Shown here one piece after another: positions 24,921-33,705 of a stretch of 45,478 bases of DNA. How positions within the stretch are numbered: the stretch's first letter is position 1; every line of letters begins with the position of its first letter. Origin of the DNA: Faecalibacterium sp. UBA1762 (GTDB lineage Bacteria; Bacillota; Clostridia; Oscillospirales; Ruminococcaceae); assembly GCA_002314755.1 (NCBI GenBank), contig DCHC01000059.1, forward strand, positions 1-45,478. Direction: 5' to 3'. The position numbers were made by a program, and so were the translations under genes. Below the pieces are notes generated by a model, which saw only the letters and a list, made by a program, of their open reading frames with translations, made no database searches and was not told where the DNA came from.

Positions 24921-25649
24921 ATGGATGAAGAGTTGCTGAATGAGGAAATTAGTGTCAAAGAGGTTCTTCAGGCTATTTTTACTAAAATTTGGTGGATTGT
25001 TGCGTCTGCCGCTATTTTGGCGTTGGCGGTGATGACATGCACTCTTTTATTTATCGAACCCACATATAAGGGCAAGACGACGCTCTACATTTACGACCGG
25101 ACCGGTGAGTCTGTTTCCCTGAACGAGTTGACCATCGGGTCCCAGTTGATCTCCGATTTTGAGGTCATGGCTGTCAGCAAGCCTGTTCTGGACCGTACAG
25201 TTCAGAAGACGGGTTTGAACATTTCCCAAGAGCAATTGCTAAGTAATGTAACCGCAGAGCAGGTCATCGGAACCAGGTTTTTAGAAATTACAGCTAAGAA
25301 TACGGATCCGGAGCAAGCCGCGGAAATCGCAAATGCTTTGGCCGATTCTTTGGTAGCGGTTGTGACGGAGCTGATGGAAACCAGTCACTGTTACATCATT
25401 TCCCGTGCAACGGTTCCTGAAAAACCTGTGGGTCCGAATGTGGTTTTATACACCGTAATAGCGGCTTTTCTTGGTGTGATGTTTTCCTCAGCGGCCGTGG
25501 TCATCCTGCATTTTTCAGACAATACGATAAAAACTGCGGAAGATGTTAAAAAGCGTCTTGGACTGGTTACCCTGGCAGAAATTCCACTAGACTATTTGGA
25601 AGCAGAGGTCGGGAAAAAAAGCAAAAAAGGAAAAGCAGCACGGGCGTAA
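24921..25649 (+). CDS. CpsC/Wzz-like chain-length regulator
   Basis: 242 residues. Membrane segments at about 22-44 (WIVASAAILALAVMTCTLLF) and 172-196 (TVIAAFLGVMFSSAAVVILH) flank an outside domain (PTYKGKTTLYIYDRTGE, SLNELTIGSQLISDFE, NTDPEQAAEIANALADSL). PEKPVGPN is the Pro-rich stretch before the second helix. The cytoplasmic tail (IKTAEDVKKRLGL, basic KKSKKGKAARA end) would contact and activate the BY-kinase CpsD. AAGGAAAAG precedes the ATG. The protein controls polymer length and export. An older, decayed copy lies at 11743-12259. Confidence 0.9.
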   Translation: MDEELLNEEISVKEVLQAIFTKIWWIVASAAILALAVMTCTLLFIEPTYKGKTTLYIYDRTGESVSLNELTIGSQLISDFEVMAVSKPVLDRTVQKTGLNISQEQLLSNVTAEQVIGTRFLEITAKNTDPEQAAEIANALADSLVAVVTELMETSHCYIISRATVPEKPVGPNVVLYTVIAAFLGVMFSSAAVVILHFSDNTIKTAEDVKKRLGLVTLAEIPLDYLEAEVGKKSKKGKAARA

Positions 25650-25681
25650 GGTGCCGTGCAAAAAGCGAGGGAGGCGGCTTT

Positions 25682-26452
25682 GTGAAAAGCTACAAGGTTC
25701 TCGGGCTGACGGATGTTCATAGCCACCTGTTACCCTATGTAGATGACGGAGCCAGAAACCTGCAGGAGGCATTGGATCTGTTACAGGTTTGCAGGGATCA
25801 GGGGGTAAGAACAATCTACCTTACACCGCACTGGCGAAAAGGTATGTTTGAAACCTCCGATGAGGACGTCCGAAGACAGTTTGCACGGTTGCTGAAGGTT
25901 GCTTTGAGCGGTGTACCTGAGCTATTTTTGGGCAGAGAGTATTACGGCAGCTCGTTGTTGCCGCTGCTGGACAATCAGACGGTATCAGAGAAAGCCTCTG
26001 TAACGGAAAACGAACTGCCTGCTGCCTCCCTGTTGACTCTGGGCGAGAGTCGCTATTTACTGGTGGAATGTTCTGGTAGCAGTCGGGAAGAGGAATTATT
26101 GGGCATTGTGAAGAAAATATGCTCTGCTGATTATGTTCCGTTACTTGCCCACGCTGAGCGTTATAAGGCCATACAGAAAGAGCCGGAGCTTGCCTGCAGA
26201 CTGCATGCTGCAGGGGCAAAAATTCAAGTTAACGCAGAATCGGTCTTAGGTCAGGAAGGAATCGGTCAAAAAAGGCTGTGTAAACAATTGCTGAAACAGG
26301 GCAGCGTATTTTTACTGGGGTCAGATGCGCACCGTATGGATGTGCGTTGCCCAAATTTGGCGCAGGCAGCAGTATATCTGCGAAAAAAGCTTTCAGTTCC
26401 GGAATGGAATACACTCTTTTTTGAAAATCCCTCCTCTTTGCAGCAATACTGA
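25682..26452 (+). CDS. CpsB-like PHP-type tyrosine-protein phosphatase
   Basis: 256 residues with the PHP-fold metal ligands in order: DVHSHLLPYVDDGA near 11, LTPHW near 44, GREYYGS near 82, LLAHAERY near 155 and GSDAHRMDVRCPNL near 215. These ligands build the trinuclear metal site of CpsB/YwqE phosphatases, which dephosphorylate the tyrosine tail of CpsD. The start is GTG 25682, with GGAGG about 7 bases upstream. It sits between CpsC and CpsD as in many Gram-positive capsule operons. Cytosolic, and no key residue appears lost. Confidence 0.92.
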   Translation: MKSYKVLGLTDVHSHLLPYVDDGARNLQEALDLLQVCRDQGVRTIYLTPHWRKGMFETSDEDVRRQFARLLKVALSGVPELFLGREYYGSSLLPLLDNQTVSEKASVTENELPAASLLTLGESRYLLVECSGSSREEELLGIVKKICSADYVPLLAHAERYKAIQKEPELACRLHAAGAKIQVNAESVLGQEGIGQKRLCKQLLKQGSVFLLGSDAHRMDVRCPNLAQAAVYLRKKLSVPEWNTLFFENPSSLQQY

Positions 26453-26485
26453 CAAGCAAAGCGAATGAAAGGAAACAGAAAATCA

Positions 26486-27202
26486 ATGGAAACGGTTTCG
26501 ATGATTTTTAAAGAGCTGCCCTACGAAATTGAAGAGGAAATCAAAACACTGCGGACCAATATTCTCTTCAGCGGTGCGGAGAAAAAGGTAATATTGATAA
26601 CCAGCTGTGTTTCCGGCGAGGGAAAATCCAGCGTATCAATCAATCTTGCACACGCTATGCAGCAGTTGGGGAAAAAGGTTTTGCTGATTGATTCTGACTT
26701 GCGTAAATCAAAGATAAGTTATTTGTTAAATAAGGCTGCAAAAACGGGACTGTCCCACTACTTAAGCGGTCAGTGCGATGCGATAGACGCGCTTTATCAA
26801 ATTAAGGATACCAATCTGCATATTATGCCTGCCGGAAAAAATCCGCCGAACCCCAGCGAACTGTTGGGCAGTGAACGAATGAAAGCGATGATTAACGCGG
26901 CAAGACAGGCCTATGATTATGTGATCGTGGATTCTGCCCCGCTGGGTTTGGTGACGGATGCAGCGGTGGTTGCCGCTATGTGTGACGCAAGCATATTGTT
27001 GTTGGAATCCGGAAAGATCGCATACCCGTTTGCAAAGGATGTTCTGGAAAAGCTGCGAGCTTCTCAGTGTCCTGTCCTGGGGGCAATAGTCAACAAGGTT
27101 GATCCCAAAACGGTGCCCCATCGCTATGGCAGATACGGCAAATATGAAAAATATGACAGATATTCCCGTTATGAAAAGTATTACTCCAAGGATGGGGAGT
27201 GA
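26486..27202 (+). CDS. CpsD-like BY-kinase (tyrosine autokinase)
   Basis: 238 residues. EEIKTLRTNILFSG is the CpsC-interaction and oligomerisation region; TSCVSGEGKSSVSINLA is Walker A; LLIDSDLRKS is Walker A'; DYVIVDSAPLGLVTDA is Walker B. The last 28 residues are a tyrosine-rich tail with eight Tyr spaced mostly three apart (GRYGKYEKYDRYSRYEKYY), the autophosphorylation cluster. ATG 26486 has AAAGGA about 13 bases upstream; ATG 26465 has none but cannot be excluded. With CpsC it forms a split membrane kinase controlling polymerisation, reset by CpsB. It ends the operon before a terminator. Confidence 0.92.
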   Translation: METVSMIFKELPYEIEEEIKTLRTNILFSGAEKKVILITSCVSGEGKSSVSINLAHAMQQLGKKVLLIDSDLRKSKISYLLNKAAKTGLSHYLSGQCDAIDALYQIKDTNLHIMPAGKNPPNPSELLGSERMKAMINAARQAYDYVIVDSAPLGLVTDAAVVAAMCDASILLLESGKIAYPFAKDVLEKLRASQCPVLGAIVNKVDPKTVPHRYGRYGKYEKYDRYSRYEKYYSKDGE

Positions 27203-27272
27203 AAGATAATTATGCGATCTCCACTGGGAAATAAGGCGGTGTTGAGATAATAGGTCACAAACAGGAAAAGAG

Positions 27273-27307
27273 AGCTGTACAGACAGGTGATTACTGTACG
27301 GCTTTTC
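27273..27307 (+). terminator. Terminator of the capsule control operon
   Basis: AGCTGTACAG (27273-27282) pairs with CTGTACGGCT (27294-27303), with one G-T pair. The stem is followed by a short T-rich run. Confidence 0.72.
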
Positions 27308-27344
27308 TGTTGCTATGGGGATAGTTCTATCTGCGCCAAACTGC

Positions 27345-27374
27345 TTGACACCGCGGTTTTGGGCGTGGTAAAAT
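27345..27374 (+). promoter_or_regulatory. Promoter of the glycoside-hydrolase-like gene
   Basis: TTGACA (27345-27350), an 18-base spacer and TAAAAT (27369-27374) lie about 42 bases before the start codon. Confidence 0.75.
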
Positions 27375-27415
27375 GCAACCGGAAAAAAACGAAAGAAAGC
27401 TATCAGGAGGAGAAA

Positions 27416-29593
27416 ATGTATATCGATCAAGAGGGTATCATTATTCAAAACCGGCTATGTAAATTGGTGTTGCAACGGAGCGGCCGACCCCGTTCTCTGA
27501 CATTACTGGCGACCGGTGAAGAGCTGCTGGATGCGGCCCAGCAGCTGGCACTTTTTACCGTGACACAGGAAAGACCTTTTCAAAATGAGGTGAAGCTTTC
27601 TCACCCAAATAAGCGAACGGTTTTTTCGGCGGTCAGCGTTGACTTACAGGATGAGCATACCCTTTTGGTCAGGTTTGAAACGGTGCCGGTGCAGGCGCTG
27701 ATTCGTGTGACCGAGCGGGACAGCTACCTTGCTTTTACGCTGCAGGAATTTGTCTGTGACCCTGCCTGGTATGACAACATCGCTATGAAGCTGCCGCCGG
27801 TTGCAGAGCTGAGACTGTGCCAGCTGGCCTTAAAAAACCGGGAGAAATTCGGCGAATGGATGAATGTGCTTTGGGATGATACCGCGGCAGTCAATCTGCT
27901 TGCCACTTCGCCTGCGGCGAGAATTGACAGCGAGCGCCGCCCGGGTTGCCGTGTTTTGACGGCGGATGCGGTAGAGGGAATTGAGCTGGAGGGCTGTACG
28001 GTCGCGCTGGCGGTCAGCCATCCGGATATGCTATTAGACTGTGTGCAGCAGGTGGAAAAAGATTTTGGCCTGCCAGACGGAGTTGCCAGTCGCCGAGGGG
28101 AACTGATCAACGCTTCCGTCTATTGGACAGGGGATTTGTGCGCTGCGAATGTGGATAGACACATTGCCCGTGCAAAGCAGGGCGGCTTTCGGCTGATGCT
28201 GGTCTACTATACTGCCGTTTTTAAGGAGCGGAACGCGTATAGCCTGTGCGGGGATTATGACTACAATGAGCAGTACCCCAACGGCCGTGCCGATCTGATT
28301 TATGTGCTGGATAAAATAAAAGCCGCGGGCATTACTCCGGGTTTTCACTTCTTACAGACGCATATCGGTATGGAAAGCCGATATGTAGTGCCCCATGCGG
28401 ACCCGCGGCTGGGTCTGTCAAAGCATTTTACTCTTGCCCGGCCGCTGAAAGACGGCGACACCGAGCTGTATGTACTGGAAAATCCGGCGGGAACGGTGCG
28501 AAACCACTTCTGTCGGTATCTGAAATTCGGCGGCGAACTGATTCGCTACACCGATTATATCACTACCCGCCCCTGCAGGTTTACCGGCATTGAACGGTGC
28601 GCATGGAATACCCTGCCGGAGGAACACCCGGCAGGTCAGATCGGCGGTCTTTTGCATATTTCCGAGTTTGGCGGCACCAGCTGTTACATTGACCAAGATA
28701 CCGACCTGCAGGATGAGGTTGCAGAAAAGATTGCAGATGCGTATAATGCCGGCTTTTGCTTTTGTTATATGGACGGCAGTGAGGGCACCAACGCACCCTA
28801 TGAATATCAGGTGCCGCTGGCCCAGTACAGAGTTGTCCGGAAATTTAATCAGGCGCCGATTTTCTGCGAGGGCGCTGCCAAGGCGCATTTCAGCTGGCAT
28901 TTTCAATCCGGCGCCAATGCCTTTGATGTATGGCCGCCCCAAAAATTCAAACAGGCAATTATCGACTACCCCGCCGAGGAAGCGCCCCGTATGCAGCAGG
29001 ATTTTACCCGGTTGGATTTTGGCTGGTGGGGCTTTTGGACGCCCCGGGAGGAGGACGACGGTATTCAGGCAGACCATTATGAATTCGGCACCTCTGTTGC
29101 GGCCGGATGGGACTGCCCGGCAACCGTACAGACCAATTTGACACTGTTTGACGCCCACCCCCGTATGGATGATATTCTGGAGGTTATGCGCCGTTGGGAG
29201 GATGTGCGGGCACGCAAGTGGCTGACGGCAGAGCAAAAAGAGCAGCTGCGCAATACCGCGCAGGAGCATACCCTGTTGATCAACGAAACAGGGGAATACG
29301 AGCTTTGTCCGGTTACCCGTCTCGTTGCCCCTCCGCATATTTCTGCCTATCTTTTGGAGCGCAACGGTAGGAAAACGGTCGTTTATTGGCACTGTACCGG
29401 TAGCTGCAGACTGGCGGTGGAACTGCCGGCAGAGATCACGGTTTCGGATACTATAGGCGGAAAACCGCTGGCAGTTGCAAAAGAAGCAGGCAGGTATCTG
29501 TTGCCGGCAGAGGGCAAGAGGTATCTGGTTACCGACGCCTCTGCGGAACAGATCATCCATGCGTTTCAAAATGCGCAGCTGAAGCAGAAATAA
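27416..29593 (+). CDS. Glycoside-hydrolase-like protein, family not recognised, cytoplasmic
   Basis: 725 residues from ATG 27416, with AGGAGG just upstream; the longer frame from 27287 begins before the promoter. No signal peptide or membrane segment. The N-terminal part (1-240) looks like a beta-sandwich. The middle resembles a TIM barrel: GGFRLMLVYYTAVF, IKAAGITPGFHFLQTHI, YNAGFCFCYMDGSEGTN, APIFCEGAAKAHFSWH and LDFGWWGFW. The Asp/Glu in YMDGSE and CEGAA are plausible catalytic residues. The C-terminal 90 residues form another beta domain. The overall plan recalls glycosidases of the alpha-galactosidase-like clans, but I cannot name a family. It stands alone with its own promoter and terminator, so it may recycle an intracellular oligosaccharide. 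Confidence 0.75.
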   Translation: MYIDQEGIIIQNRLCKLVLQRSGRPRSLTLLATGEELLDAAQQLALFTVTQERPFQNEVKLSHPNKRTVFSAVSVDLQDEHTLLVRFETVPVQALIRVTERDSYLAFTLQEFVCDPAWYDNIAMKLPPVAELRLCQLALKNREKFGEWMNVLWDDTAAVNLLATSPAARIDSERRPGCRVLTADAVEGIELEGCTVALAVSHPDMLLDCVQQVEKDFGLPDGVASRRGELINASVYWTGDLCAANVDRHIARAKQGGFRLMLVYYTAVFKERNAYSLCGDYDYNEQYPNGRADLIYVLDKIKAAGITPGFHFLQTHIGMESRYVVPHADPRLGLSKHFTLARPLKDGDTELYVLENPAGTVRNHFCRYLKFGGELIRYTDYITTRPCRFTGIERCAWNTLPEEHPAGQIGGLLHISEFGGTSCYIDQDTDLQDEVAEKIADAYNAGFCFCYMDGSEGTNAPYEYQVPLAQYRVVRKFNQAPIFCEGAAKAHFSWHFQSGANAFDVWPPQKFKQAIIDYPAEEAPRMQQDFTRLDFGWWGFWTPREEDDGIQADHYEFGTSVAAGWDCPATVQTNLTLFDAHPRMDDILEVMRRWEDVRARKWLTAEQKEQLRNTAQEHTLLINETGEYELCPVTRLVAPPHISAYLLERNGRKTVVYWHCTGSCRLAVELPAEITVSDTIGGKPLAVAKEAGRYLLPAEGKRYLVTDASAEQIIHAFQNAQLKQK

Positions 29594-29595
29594 CG

Positions 29596-29633
29596 AAAAA
29601 AACAGCTGCGGAAAGCCTCCACAGCTGTTTTTT
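29596..29633 (+). terminator. Terminator after the glycoside-hydrolase-like gene
   Basis: AACAGCTG pairs with CAGCTGTT, extended by A and T runs on either side. It is followed by at least six T on the rightward strand. Confidence 0.85.
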
Positions 29634-29807
29634 ATGGAAAAGAGGTGTTATGGGATGCTGACGGAAAAACAAACCAAGATGATAGAAAAACGTAAGCGTC
29701 CAACTCTATTCGCGGAGGAAAGAAGGCACAAAAAAGCAACACCGGTCGAAAGGTGAACGGCGTTGTCGAAAAGGATGAGATGAGATACCTGTTTTACAGG
29801 TTTATGT

Positions 29808-30143
29808 TCATGTTCTGAAGCTTTCCAGTGCGTGCTCGGGCAGTAGGGCTTCGACCCGGTTCGGACGTGTTTTGTCGAGCTTCCGCGCTTCGTCTTCGCT
29901 TCTCGGCCACTGAAATGCGCCGCTTTCCATACGCTTATACAGAAGCGCAAAGCTGTTTTTCTCCCAGTAAAGCGCCTTGATTCGATCCCGGCGTCTGCCG
30001 TAGAATAGAAACAGCGTATTTGTAAACGGATCCAACTGAAACTGAGACTGTACGATGGAGACCAATCTGTCGATCCCGCGGCGTAAATCGGTGTTGCCGC
30101 AGGCAATAAAGACACATTCGGCGCCAGTAAAGTCATTCAACAT
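29808..30143 (-). pseudogene. tnpB: IS66 accessory protein TnpB, C-terminus altered
   Basis: 111 residues. GNTDLRRGIDRLVSIVQSQF, LDPFTNTLFLFYGRRRDRIK, ALYWEKNSFALLYKRMESGA and FQWPRSEDEAR are textbook IS66 TnpB. After EARKL the usual TxxQ(Y/F)xWLxxGL ending is replaced by unrelated residues, and EHKPVKQV in another frame near 29800 looks like the lost end, so a frameshift is likely. The start overlaps the TnpA stop (ATGTTGAATGA). Confidence 0.82.
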
Positions 30144-30240
30144 ATCGCAGCACCCGGCAGATTGTCTGTAAGGATGCCTCGTCGATTCCGGAGAATATCT
30201 CTACTTCTGTATTACCGAAACGGATAACTGCAGTTCGCTT
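30133..30240 (-). pseudogene. tnpA: C-terminal fragment of IS66 TnpA
   Basis: The leftward frame reads IRFGNTEVEIFSGIDEASLQ, then TICRVLRYVE and a stop, matching the end of IS66 TnpA proteins. The N-terminal HTH part is gone. Confidence 0.75.
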
Positions 30241-30441
30241 CCCATGACAATATCCTCTTTCTGATTTTTCTCTGAGACTCTCTGATAGTTGCTGAAACTC
30301 CCTTACACGCTCTGCGAGTCCCGATCGACAATGATATTGTCACATTTTCTTGTTCCGGTTTCAATCCGATGGTTTATTTGAAGTGTACAACACAGCGCGT
30401 CATGCCTGCGGTTTCTAAAGGTGTTTTCTATTGGATGGTCG

Positions 30442-32628
30442 TTACCGGATCGCACGGGAGATGATCTCATCCTGCGCATCCGTGGGTAAGGTGACAAACA
30501 CCGCACTGTACCCGCAGACCCGTACGCACAGGTCACGGTGTTGATCGGGATGTTCACGGGCGTCTACCAAGATATCGTGGTTCAACAGGTTAAACTGCAG
30601 TGAGGAACCCTTCATCTGTAAAAAGAGCTGTATCAACGCAACAATGACCGGTACGCCGATTTCCGGTTCCATACGCTGCAGGGTCAGCTCAGTGACAAAG
30701 GAATCTGCAAAATCGGTAAGATCCAATTCGCCGATTGTGTGCAGAATATCTGCAGGATTTTTTACCTCGATAAACTCGCTGGGACTGCACCCGCGGGAGA
30801 TGGGAGTATGCGCCCGTCGGCCGTCCGGTGTTGCGCCGATGGCGTAACCAAGCGGGCGGAAGCAGTCGTGAATGTAAAACGCCGGCAGATAGCTGCCGCC
30901 TCTGGCATTTTTAAATAGATCGCCCTTTTCATCCCGGTAGAGAGCGGAAATATCCCGCAGGAGCCGGGCGGCAAAGGAGTCCAGATCCGGGTTATGGGTG
31001 CCGTATTTGGGCAGACGGTTAATGATGTACCGATGCAGCCGCTCATTACCTTCAAAATCGGTCTGGCACAGGTGGTTCATCTCCGGCAGGGTAAGCTGCT
31101 TTTCCTCAAATACCACCGTTTTGATCGCCCACAGAGAATCCACCAGGGTGGCAGGGGTCAAGAGAGAAAGGGCGGTCTGCGCGTATTTTGTGCCGCCGTC
31201 GGTGGCATCAAGGCCGTTTTCCAGACAGCCGTCTATGGTGGCGGAAACCAGCGGCAGGGGACAGTATCGTGACCAAACCGCCTCGTACCGGTTTTTCCTT
31301 TGCATGACAGATAGCAGAAATTCCTTGATGTGGGCAAGAACCTCGGCATAAAACGCCCCGAAGTCGGGGGCAGTGCTTTGCTCTAATGTGTCCAAAAGCA
31401 ACCGGGGCAGGTTGATCCAGGTATCGGCGCGGTGGTTGACCTCGCAGTTTTGCAGCGTGATTTCATGGCAGCCGCCGCTGACATAGCTACGGGCATCGGT
31501 GACAGCTTCGCCGCATTTTACCCGGGCGGGAATGATAACGTCATCATTTTGCAGTACGATGGTTGGAATCTCCGCGACCTGAACCCGAGCATATTTTTGA
31601 AGGTATTCAATGGGGTGGGCGGAGGAGATACGACAGTTAACCTTGGTATTGACATACCGGCCCTCCAGCACCGTATCCAGAACAGCAAAGGTAACCGGAT
31701 TACATACCGTATTGCCGGCTGTGTCACAGCCCCCGATAATGACAGTGGTAGAGGTTTCATGAAAGCCGTTATGTACATCAAACCGGGTGTCGGTATAGGT
31801 AAACAGCAGATGAAACAGATTTTTCAAACCGTTTTCATCCAGTCGACCGGCGACAAGGTCGGCGGCGTAAAAGGGTTGCAGCATGCGGTCCAGATGACCG
31901 AAGGTGCTGACGCCGATCCCTTCCAGGGTACCGATGGTCTCCCGGCAGAATACAATGGCCGCCAAAGCCTCCAGGGTGGTTTTGGCGGGATGCGCCGGAA
32001 CACAGTCCGCAAGAAGTGCGACAGTCAGATAGTGCTGGCGTTCCTCCGGATCCTCTGCCAGCGCCGCCAGACGGGTGGCCTCTTCGGAAAAACGGTGGGC
32101 AAGCCGCAGCAGTGCTTGACAGCTACGGATCGCGGCTGTCAAAAAGGCTTTGGTTTTGTCATCGGTCACCCGGATCAGCGCAGCCTCGGCGTGGGAGAGA
32201 ATTCCGATAAAGCCCTGTGACAAAACGGTATCGTATCCGATGGAGTAGTGATCAAAGCTGACCGGGTTATTCCAGCACAGGATCCTGCCGGCCTCCATAT
32301 CTGAAAGCATCTCATCCTTGTAGGGGTCCAGCCATTCAGCGGCAGTCGCCATCTGCAAAAATGCGCCCCCGCCAAGCTGACCGCCCCAAAGGTACCGGGG
32401 TCTGCCGCAGAGAAAGTCGTGAAAAAAGGGAGTGTGACGAAAGACCTTTACCGGGCAGTGGTCGCACAGGTAGGCGATATTGTTGGCTTTTCTCTCATAG
32501 GCGGATTGACCCTCCCCCTTCCGATAAAGCTCCTCCAGCCGGGAATTCAATTCGCTCCAATCTGACGGATAGGCATCGTAATACAGCTGTAATTCTTCAG
32601 CTGTTTTTTGACGGTCATATATGAGCAT
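30442..32628 (-). CDS. Glycyl radical enzyme with eliminase-type Cys-x-Glu site
   Basis: 728 residues. The radical loop is LCVRVCGYSAVFV, Gly near 706, and ATPDGRRAHTP near 599 is the conserved segment before it. The active-site loop is VSGGCHEI with Cys near 387 and Glu near 389. Cys-x-Glu is the pattern of GCVE-type dehydratases and lyases (choline, glycerol, hydroxyproline), with His in place of Val, so a radical elimination is expected and formate-lyase chemistry is unlikely. AGGA lies 9 bases before the ATG. Its activase is immediately upstream (24-base gap in transcription order). The protein is shorter than most characterised members, about 790 to 850 residues, and the substrate cannot be named. 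Oxygen-sensitive chemistry fits a strict anaerobe. Confidence 0.92.
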   Translation of the reverse strand: MLIYDRQKTAEELQLYYDAYPSDWSELNSRLEELYRKGEGQSAYERKANNIAYLCDHCPVKVFRHTPFFHDFLCGRPRYLWGGQLGGGAFLQMATAAEWLDPYKDEMLSDMEAGRILCWNNPVSFDHYSIGYDTVLSQGFIGILSHAEAALIRVTDDKTKAFLTAAIRSCQALLRLAHRFSEEATRLAALAEDPEERQHYLTVALLADCVPAHPAKTTLEALAAIVFCRETIGTLEGIGVSTFGHLDRMLQPFYAADLVAGRLDENGLKNLFHLLFTYTDTRFDVHNGFHETSTTVIIGGCDTAGNTVCNPVTFAVLDTVLEGRYVNTKVNCRISSAHPIEYLQKYARVQVAEIPTIVLQNDDVIIPARVKCGEAVTDARSYVSGGCHEITLQNCEVNHRADTWINLPRLLLDTLEQSTAPDFGAFYAEVLAHIKEFLLSVMQRKNRYEAVWSRYCPLPLVSATIDGCLENGLDATDGGTKYAQTALSLLTPATLVDSLWAIKTVVFEEKQLTLPEMNHLCQTDFEGNERLHRYIINRLPKYGTHNPDLDSFAARLLRDISALYRDEKGDLFKNARGGSYLPAFYIHDCFRPLGYAIGATPDGRRAHTPISRGCSPSEFIEVKNPADILHTIGELDLTDFADSFVTELTLQRMEPEIGVPVIVALIQLFLQMKGSSLQFNLLNHDILVDAREHPDQHRDLCVRVCGYSAVFVTLPTDAQDEIISRAIR

Positions 32629-32652
32629 CTTTCATTTCCTTTCCGTTTTCGG

Positions 32653-33543
32653 TTAAATAAAGGCGGCGTTGATACGGCATCGAATGCCGCATCCGGCGGC
32701 TGTGGCGAGCAGGGTATCCATGGTTTCGGCGGATGGGGTTTGGTAATCCGATGCGGCGAACCGGCGTCCCAACGCGGTATATTTGCCTTTGCACAGGTTG
32801 CGGAAGGGCAATAGCTCGTACCGGTGCTGCCCCGGTAGGGAGGCAACAAAGGAGGCAATTGCGGCTATTGCCTCGGGAGCATCGTTAAACCCGGGGATAA
32901 CCGGTGTTCGAATCAGCAGACTATTCCCATCGCAGGCAAGGCGGCGGATATTCTGCAGGATAAGGGTGTTGGGTTGACCGGTTGCTCGCCGGTGTGCGTC
33001 ACAGTCCGCAGTTTTGATATCGCAGATGATCCGATCTATTAGGGGAAGCAAAGGCTCCAGTACCTGGTAGGGGATACAAAGAGCGGATTCCACCGCGGTG
33101 GAGATACCGTTTTGTCGGCAGGCCTGTAGTAGTTGACGCAAAAGCTCCGGCTGCATAAACGGCTCCCCGCCGGAGAAGGTCACGCCGCCGCCGGAGGACA
33201 GATACATATCCTTATCCTGCAGGATATCCTTTATGATATCTTCGACGGACATTTCCTTTCCCATCAGCTGAAGCGCCCCGGCATAGCATTCTTCCGCGCA
33301 GCCTCCGCACCGGGTACATTCCTGGGTATGCAGTGCAAGCCGACCGTCTTTTTTCGCCGGGCAAACCTGCAGGCAGGCACTGCATCGAATACACCGATCC
33401 GGGTAAAATGCAAGCTCCGGCAGCGGACTTTGGGATTCCGGGTTGTGGCACCAAAAGCAGTGCAGATTACAGCCCTTCAAAAACACGGTGGTACGAATGC
33501 CCTCACCGTCCTGTAGGGAAAAATGCTGCAAATCAAATATCAT
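32653..33543 (-). CDS. Radical-SAM glycyl radical enzyme activase
   Basis: 296 residues. The radical-SAM cluster is C25, C29 and C32 in KGCNLHCFWCHNPES. Two ferredoxin-type 4Fe-4S motifs follow (CIRCSACLQVCPA and CTRCGGCAEECYAG), as in activases of the GRE eliminases but not in PflA itself. GGGVTFSGGEP is the SAM-binding glycine motif; RTPVIPGFND and ELLPFRNLCKGKY come later. ATG 33543 is chosen, with GGAGG 8 bases upstream; the GTG at 33558 falls inside that ribosome site. It makes the glycyl radical on the neighbouring enzyme and might also serve the orphan enzyme at 1372-3438. Confidence 0.94.
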   Translation of the reverse strand: MIFDLQHFSLQDGEGIRTTVFLKGCNLHCFWCHNPESQSPLPELAFYPDRCIRCSACLQVCPAKKDGRLALHTQECTRCGGCAEECYAGALQLMGKEMSVEDIIKDILQDKDMYLSSGGGVTFSGGEPFMQPELLRQLLQACRQNGISTAVESALCIPYQVLEPLLPLIDRIICDIKTADCDAHRRATGQPNTLILQNIRRLACDGNSLLIRTPVIPGFNDAPEAIAAIASFVASLPGQHRYELLPFRNLCKGKYTALGRRFAASDYQTPSAETMDTLLATAAGCGIRCRINAAFI

Positions 33544-33579
33544 GGGATATTCCTCCACCTGCCTTTTTATTCCGGCATC

Positions 33580-33592
33580 ATTATACCATAGA
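33580..33592 (-). promoter_or_regulatory. Extended -10 promoter of the activase-GRE operon
   Basis: On the leftward strand TATGG-TATAAT (-10 at 33580-33585) matches the Gram-positive extended -10. The -35 is poor. It lies back to back with the AlkD-like gene's promoter, about 55 bases apart. Confidence 0.62.
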
Positions 33593-33645
33593 GCGAAAGA
33601 AAAAAGAGCCGCCTAAATTTCTAAAATGATGATCTATCGCACTTT

Positions 33646-33674
33646 TTGATTTTTTGAAGATAGTGTGCTATAGT
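33646..33674 (+). promoter_or_regulatory. Promoter of the AlkD-like gene
   Basis: TTGATT (33646-33651), a 17-base spacer and TATAGT (33669-33674) lie about 31 bases before the start codon. Confidence 0.72.
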
Positions 33675-33705
33675 AAATGGTATTAGTAAGTGGGAGCAAA
33701 AGACT

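Larger units (their letters stand above)
29808..30240 (-). mobile_element. IS66-family insertion sequence remnant
   Basis: Only the two accessory genes survive: the end of TnpA and a TnpB whose C-terminus is off-frame. The large transposase TnpC, expected downstream on the same strand, is missing; 29634-29807 holds only a 33-codon rightward frame (29655-29756) of no known kind. No terminal inverted repeats were recognised. 30241-30441 holds nothing recognisable. Confidence 0.82.

Noticed and set aside
28418..29569. Long leftward open frame of 383 codons inside the glycosidase-like gene
   Set aside because: It is antisense to a well-supported gene, with no ribosome site and low-complexity, Cys/Arg-rich translation. 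Similar long shadows at 5020-5853, 16609-17238 and 31432-32220 were dropped for the same reason.
29655..29756. Small rightward gene of 33 codons
   Set aside because: Only a weak AGAGGTG lies upstream, the product is unrecognised and very basic, and it sits in IS66 debris; not supported as a gene.
30374..30388. Repeat of TATTTGAAGTGTA shared with 15949-15961
   Set aside because: Thirteen bases shared once, without symmetry or position logic at 30374; probably chance.
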